64,000 nucleotides of DNA, taken from Colwellia ponticola. Lineage in GTDB: Bacteria; Pseudomonadota; Gammaproteobacteria; Enterobacterales; Alteromonadaceae. Of the stretch, positions 59,945 to 64,000 are shown in pieces (position 1 is the first letter of the stretch; every line of letters starts with the position of its first letter). The DNA is taken from NCBI RefSeq assembly GCF_005885605.1, contig NZ_SZVP01000006.1, positions 1 to 64,000 on the forward strand, in the 5' to 3' direction. The position numbers and the translations under genes are program-made. Under the pieces are notes generated by a model, which ran no database searches, was not told where the DNA came from, and was given only the letters and a program-made list of their open reading frames with translations.

Positions 59945-62900
59945 TTATTTTAATTTAGCAGAGCGCCACAAATAATATAGCGTAGGTAACACCAGTAATG
60001 TTAATAATATAGCACTTACCATACCCCCTACCATAGGAGCAGCTATCCTACTCATAATTTCTGAGCCAGTACCTGAAGCATACAATATCGGCAGTAAACC
60101 GACAATCACGGTACCGCCGGTCATCATGATGGGTCTTATTCTTAAACCAGCGCCTTCAAGTACCGCCTGTAAAACCTCCGCTTTAGTGGTCTTTTTATTT
60201 TGCGTAGCATTTTCAGTTAATAAGGCTTGATAGGCTTGGTTCAAGTAAACTAACATGATAACGCCAATTTCGACAGCAACACCGGCTAGGGCAATAAAAC
60301 CAACACCTACAGCCACTGAAAAATTAAAGTCTTGTAAGTAAATTAGCCAAACGCTACCCACCATAGCGAGTGGTAAGGTGCCTAAAATCATTACGACTTC
60401 AATAACATTACGAAAACTTAAATATAATAATACAATAATAATGGCTAAGGTTAAGGGTACAACATAGGTTAATTTAGCTTTGGCGCGTTGCATGTATTCA
60501 TACTGACCCGCCCAAGTAATTGAATACCCTGTTGGTAGTATTAATTCCTTATCGAGTATTGTTTGCGCATGGGCTACGTAGCTGTTTACATCAATGCCTT
60601 TAGCATCCGTTAAATCAATGTAAGCCCAGCCAGTTAAGCGGGCATTTTCTGATTTAATACCAGCAGGGCCATCCTCAATAAATATATTGGCAACATCTCC
60701 TAATGAAATCCGTTGGCCGCTAGGCGTAACGATAGGTAATTGTGTAAGCTGCTCGGGTGAGTCTCGGTAATCTTGCGGGTAACGTAAATTTACTGGGTAG
60801 CGCTCTAAGCCTTCTACTGTGTTGGTGATATTCATACCGCCAATAGCACTAGCAACGACTTGTTGAATATCACTTATATTTAATCCGTAACGGGCGGCTT
60901 TAGCTCGTTGAATATCAACCTTGATATAACGACCGCCAGCAACACGCTCTGAATAGACTGATGCGGTACCGGGAACATTAACTAAAATACTTTCAAGTTG
61001 TTGGCCAATGTCTTGGATAGTCTCTAGTTTTGGTCCTGATATTTTAATGCCAACGGGCGTCTTTATGCCGGTAGCGAGCATATCAATACGGGTTTTTATC
61101 GGCATAACCCAGGCATTAGTGATACCAGGGAATTTGACTAAGGCATCAAGATCTTTTTTCAAGCTAGCGATAGTGACACCTTCGCGCCACTCACTTTTAG
61201 GCTTAAATTGAATAAAGGTTTCTATCATAGTTAAGGGAGCCGGATCGGTCGCTGTTTCTGCACGACCCACTTTGCCAAAAACAGTTTTTACTTCGGGTAT
61301 GGTTTTAATTAACTTGTCTGTTTGCTGTAATAACTGTCTTGCTTGACCAATAGAAATACCAGGGTAGGTCGTTGGCATATACATTAGGTCACCCTCGTCA
61401 AGTGGCGGAATAAATTCACTACCTATTTTATCTAAGGGATATAAGCCAATGATAAGCACTACCACAGCGGTAGCTAAAGTCATTTTGGGAAAATGTAATA
61501 CGGTTTTGAGAGCGGGCATATATAAACGAGTTAACAGCTTGTTGACCGGATTTTTATGTTCTGCCAGTACTTTACCACGAATAAAATAACCCATTAATAC
61601 CGGCACTAAGGTAATGGCTAATGCTGCTGCGGCTGCCATAGCATAAGTTTTAGTATAAGCCAGTGGTGAAAACATCCGCCCCTCTTGTGCTTCAAGAGTA
61701 AACACAGGAACAAAGCTGACGGTAATAATAAGTAAACTAAAGAATAATGCCGGGCCGACTTCACAGGCAGAGTCTATCACTACTTGCCAACGTTTTGCGT
61801 TTGATAATGGTTCATTTTCGGGTAAGCGCTCCATGTGCTTGTGCATGTTTTCAATCATCACAATAGCGCCATCAACCATAGCGCCAATAGCGATAGCAAT
61901 ACCGCCAAGCGACATGATATTGGCATTTAAGCCTTGTGCATGCATCACAATAAATGCCGTTAAAATACCAACGGGGATACTAATAATGACCACCAAGGAA
62001 GAACGTAAATGAAACAGAAAAATAACGCAAACTAACGCCACAACGGCAAACTCTTCTAATAGCTTGACCGCCAAGTTACTTACCGCGCGTTCAATTAACG
62101 CAGAGCGGTCATACACGGTGACCAGTTCGACGCCATCAGGCAGGCCTTTTTTTAACTGTTCGAGTTTGGTTTTTACCCGGTTAATGACTTGCTGAGCATT
62201 TTCGCCAAAACGCATTACTACAATACCACCAACGGTTTCACCTTCACCGTTAAGCTCGGCAATACCTCGGCGCATTTGTGGACCAGTGCTTATGTGAGCA
62301 ACATCTTTAAGCAATAAAGGCGTGCCATTGTTATTAAGTCCTAAGGGAATATTTTCAAGATCGTCGAGCCCTTTTAAATAACCGGTAGCACGCACCATAT
62401 ACTCAGCTTCGGCCATTTCTACTACAGAAGCACCAATTTCTTGGTTGCCTTGTTTAATAGCGGTTTGAATAAGCGATAACGGAATACCAAAAGCGCGTAG
62501 TTTGTCAGGATTCACCTGTACTTGGTATTGTTTAACCATACCGCCAAGTGGAGCGACTTCTGAGACCCCTTTTACCGTTTGCAATTCATATTTTAAAAAC
62601 CAATCTTGTAAGCTACGTAATTGGCTTAAATCATGTTGTCCGCTTTTGTCGATTAACGCATAAAGGTAAACCCAACCAACACCGGTAGCATCAGGACCTA
62701 ATTGTGGCTTTGCCTCACTAGGTAAGTTGGCGGAAACCTGACTTAAATACTCTAATACACGAGAGCGAGCCCAATAAAGATCGGTATCTTCTTCAAAAAT
62801 AACATAAACATACGAATCACCAAAAAACGAAAAACCACGCACAGTGACAGCGCCTGGTACTGATAACATGGCGGTTGTAAGCGGATAAGTGACTTGGTCT

Positions 62901-63085
62901 TGAACCACTTGTGGCGCTTGTCCTGGGTAGCTCGTTTTGATAATAACTTGTACGTCAGATAAATCAGGCAGGGCATCAACAGGGGTATTTTTTATTGCAT
63001 ACAAGCCAGTCCCTACTAAGATCATGGTCGCTAATATCACCAAAAAACGGTTGCCGACCGACCAACGAATAATGGCAGCTATCAT
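59945..63085 (-). CDS. cusA: Cu(I)/Ag(I) RND efflux pump CusA
   Basis: The 1046-residue inner-membrane protein is a heavy-metal RND pump with twelve membrane helices. It shows VQVIIKTSYPGQAPQVVQDQV, GGIAIAIGAMVDGAIVMIEN and SFVPVFTLEAQEGRMFSPL. The three methionines that carry copper in E. coli CusA are all present in their context: MYMPTTYPG, PAPLTMIETF and TRIDMLATGI. This points to Cu(I) or Ag(I) rather than Zn, Co or Cd. The start overlaps cusB by one base (TAATG). The proton-relay helix and motif positions agree with the family. Confidence 0.92.
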   Translation of the reverse strand: MIAAIIRWSVGNRFLVILATMILVGTGLYAIKNTPVDALPDLSDVQVIIKTSYPGQAPQVVQDQVTYPLTTAMLSVPGAVTVRGFSFFGDSYVYVIFEEDTDLYWARSRVLEYLSQVSANLPSEAKPQLGPDATGVGWVYLYALIDKSGQHDLSQLRSLQDWFLKYELQTVKGVSEVAPLGGMVKQYQVQVNPDKLRAFGIPLSLIQTAIKQGNQEIGASVVEMAEAEYMVRATGYLKGLDDLENIPLGLNNNGTPLLLKDVAHISTGPQMRRGIAELNGEGETVGGIVVMRFGENAQQVINRVKTKLEQLKKGLPDGVELVTVYDRSALIERAVSNLAVKLLEEFAVVALVCVIFLFHLRSSLVVIISIPVGILTAFIVMHAQGLNANIMSLGGIAIAIGAMVDGAIVMIENMHKHMERLPENEPLSNAKRWQVVIDSACEVGPALFFSLLIITVSFVPVFTLEAQEGRMFSPLAYTKTYAMAAAAALAITLVPVLMGYFIRGKVLAEHKNPVNKLLTRLYMPALKTVLHFPKMTLATAVVVLIIGLYPLDKIGSEFIPPLDEGDLMYMPTTYPGISIGQARQLLQQTDKLIKTIPEVKTVFGKVGRAETATDPAPLTMIETFIQFKPKSEWREGVTIASLKKDLDALVKFPGITNAWVMPIKTRIDMLATGIKTPVGIKISGPKLETIQDIGQQLESILVNVPGTASVYSERVAGGRYIKVDIQRAKAARYGLNISDIQQVVASAIGGMNITNTVEGLERYPVNLRYPQDYRDSPEQLTQLPIVTPSGQRISLGDVANIFIEDGPAGIKSENARLTGWAYIDLTDAKGIDVNSYVAHAQTILDKELILPTGYSITWAGQYEYMQRAKAKLTYVVPLTLAIIIVLLYLSFRNVIEVVMILGTLPLAMVGSVWLIYLQDFNFSVAVGVGFIALAGVAVEIGVIMLVYLNQAYQALLTENATQNKKTTKAEVLQAVLEGAGLRIRPIMMTGGTVIVGLLPILYASGTGSEIMSRIAAPMVGGMVSAILLTLLVLPTLYYLWRSAKLK

Positions 63086-64000
63086 TATTTCTCTCCCTGA
63101 TGCATGTTATGGCTCATGTCATCGTTCATATTTGTACTCATGTCAGTATTGGCGTTATGTGAAGTACCGTGAGAGTCATCATGTAAAGAGTCATGTGACA
63201 TACCTTGCTCCATCACCATGGCGTTAACAATAATAAATTCGCCGTTATGAATCTCGAAAGTAAACATCAGATAAGCATCAACAGTAAAAAGTGTTATATC
63301 GACAGCTTCACTGACAATAAAGTCAACACTGGCAGCGGCGCGATCCCACTTGGCAATAGCCTCACGGTCGATAGTGACCATGCGATGATCAGTCATCACC
63401 GCAGTAACCGTACCATGGACAGTGGCTGAGTCAACTTCATTTTTTTGGGGGCTAGCATGGGCATTTTCTTTCGGGGTTTGCTCAACCGCCATACGCTTAA
63501 AATCTGAGTTTTTACTTGATTCTGAATCAAGTAAAAACTGGGCAGAGCTTACCACTTTTTCACCCGCAGAAAGACCTGACAGTATTTCAATATTATGATC
63601 ATCAAAACGACCAATTTGCACCGCAACAGATTTAAAATAACCATCGCCGAGCGCTAACACGACTCGGTTTTGGTGACCCGTGCGAATAACTGCTTCTTTA
63701 GGTATTTGTAAAACAGGTTCTTGGTTACTATCCGTGGCAATGGTAATTTGCGCAAACATGTTTGGTCGTAGCTTATGGTCTGTATTATCAAAATGTAATC
63801 GAACAATACCGGTTCTGGTTATTGGGTCTAGCATCGGGTGTATATGCTCAACGCTACCGCGCCATTGTCTGGCAGGAGAATAATCTAATTGCATGTTGGC
63901 GCTATCGCCCATCGCTACTTTAAAAATATCGTGCTCAAAAACTTCAGCTTTTACCCATACTTGTGACAAATCGACTATTGATAATATATTGCTTTCAGGT
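63085..64000 (-). CDS. cusB: Partial CusB-like membrane fusion protein with CusF-like domain
   Basis: The gene runs off the right edge; the N-terminal part is not seen. The visible part (at least 304 residues) has the membrane fusion (HlyD-like) barrel and beta-domain stretches VWVKAEVFEHDIFKVAMGDS, MLDPITRTGIVRLHFDN and VLQIPKEAVIRTG. Then comes a CusF-like domain (TVHGTVTAVMTDHRMVTIDR to FTFEIHNGEFIIVN), with the Trp of the Cu(I) site in AKWDRA. It ends in a His/Met-rich tail (DSLHDDSHGTSHNANTDM...). E. coli has CusF as a separate protein, so the fusion is notable. It works with CusA to move copper out across the periplasm. Confidence 0.88.
   Translation of the reverse strand, partial: PESNILSIVDLSQVWVKAEVFEHDIFKVAMGDSANMQLDYSPARQWRGSVEHIHPMLDPITRTGIVRLHFDNTDHKLRPNMFAQITIATDSNQEPVLQIPKEAVIRTGHQNRVVLALGDGYFKSVAVQIGRFDDHNIEILSGLSAGEKVVSSAQFLLDSESSKNSDFKRMAVEQTPKENAHASPQKNEVDSATVHGTVTAVMTDHRMVTIDREAIAKWDRAAASVDFIVSEAVDITLFTVDAYLMFTFEIHNGEFIIVNAMVMEQGMSHDSLHDDSHGTSHNANTDMSTNMNDDMSHNMHQGEK

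Overview
The window looks like a piece of chromosome from an AT-rich marine gammaproteobacterium of the Alteromonadales (Colwellia or Thalassotalea type). This is inferred from base composition, the density of chemotaxis and cyclic-di-GMP genes, and the gene families present. No rRNA or tRNA gene and no CRISPR array was seen.

Positions 1-15.8 kb look like the cargo of a Tn7-like genomic island. Near 15.8 kb two Tn7-type ends stand back to back. One faces left and has three spaced TnsB-type sites, as in a Tn7 left end. The other faces right and has close-packed sites followed by a wrecked tnsA, as in a Tn7 right end. The cargo holds three units. The first is a pair of unknown genes divergent from an XRE regulator with two palindromic operators. 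The second is a tightly coupled five-gene operon (1.65-11.3 kb): UPF1-like helicase, PIN nuclease, coiled-coil protein, ClpB-like AAA+ ATPase and NrdG-like radical SAM protein. It has the look of an undescribed conflict or defence system. The third is a RiPP-like cluster on the minus strand (15.4-11.5 kb): a 56-residue precursor candidate ending in SFGSWREWD, a radical SAM/SPASM maturase, a JmjC/cupin oxygenase, a nucleotidyltransferase-fold protein and a leucine-rich-repeat protein, all overlapping.

Positions 16.4-33 kb are ordinary chromosome rich in signalling. They hold three methyl-accepting chemotaxis proteins, an EAL phosphodiesterase with PAS and GAF sensors, an HTH-receiver protein followed by a PAS histidine kinase and a receiver, a gamma-glutamyltransferase, a 2OG-Fe(II) oxygenase, and MOSC and CBS proteins.

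Positions 33-58.7 kb form a catabolic region. An IclR regulator (bhcR) diverges from bhcB, bhcC and bhcD, and bhcA lies about 6 kb on, so all four enzymes of the beta-hydroxyaspartate cycle are present. Next to them is a nearly complete purine catabolic set: guanine deaminase, xanthine dehydrogenase XdhABC, cytochrome-fused urate oxidase PuuD, HIU hydrolase, OHCU decarboxylase and allantoicase, with a RutR-like TetR regulator and a Tsx-like channel. Purine breakdown ends in glyoxylate, and the beta-hydroxyaspartate cycle turns glyoxylate into oxaloacetate without losing carbon; malic enzyme lies in the same block. One palindrome, TTGACACnnGTGTCAA, lies upstream of bhcR, between tsx and bhcA, and upstream of xdhA, which suggests one regulon for both halves. 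A second, IclR-type palindrome lies upstream of bhcB and of a lipoprotein dipeptidase, and in the gap after bhcA.

The right edge (59-64 kb) holds a periplasmic solute-binding protein and a Cu(I)/Ag(I) RND efflux pair, cusA and a partial cusB. The cusB has a CusF-like domain and a His/Met-rich tail.
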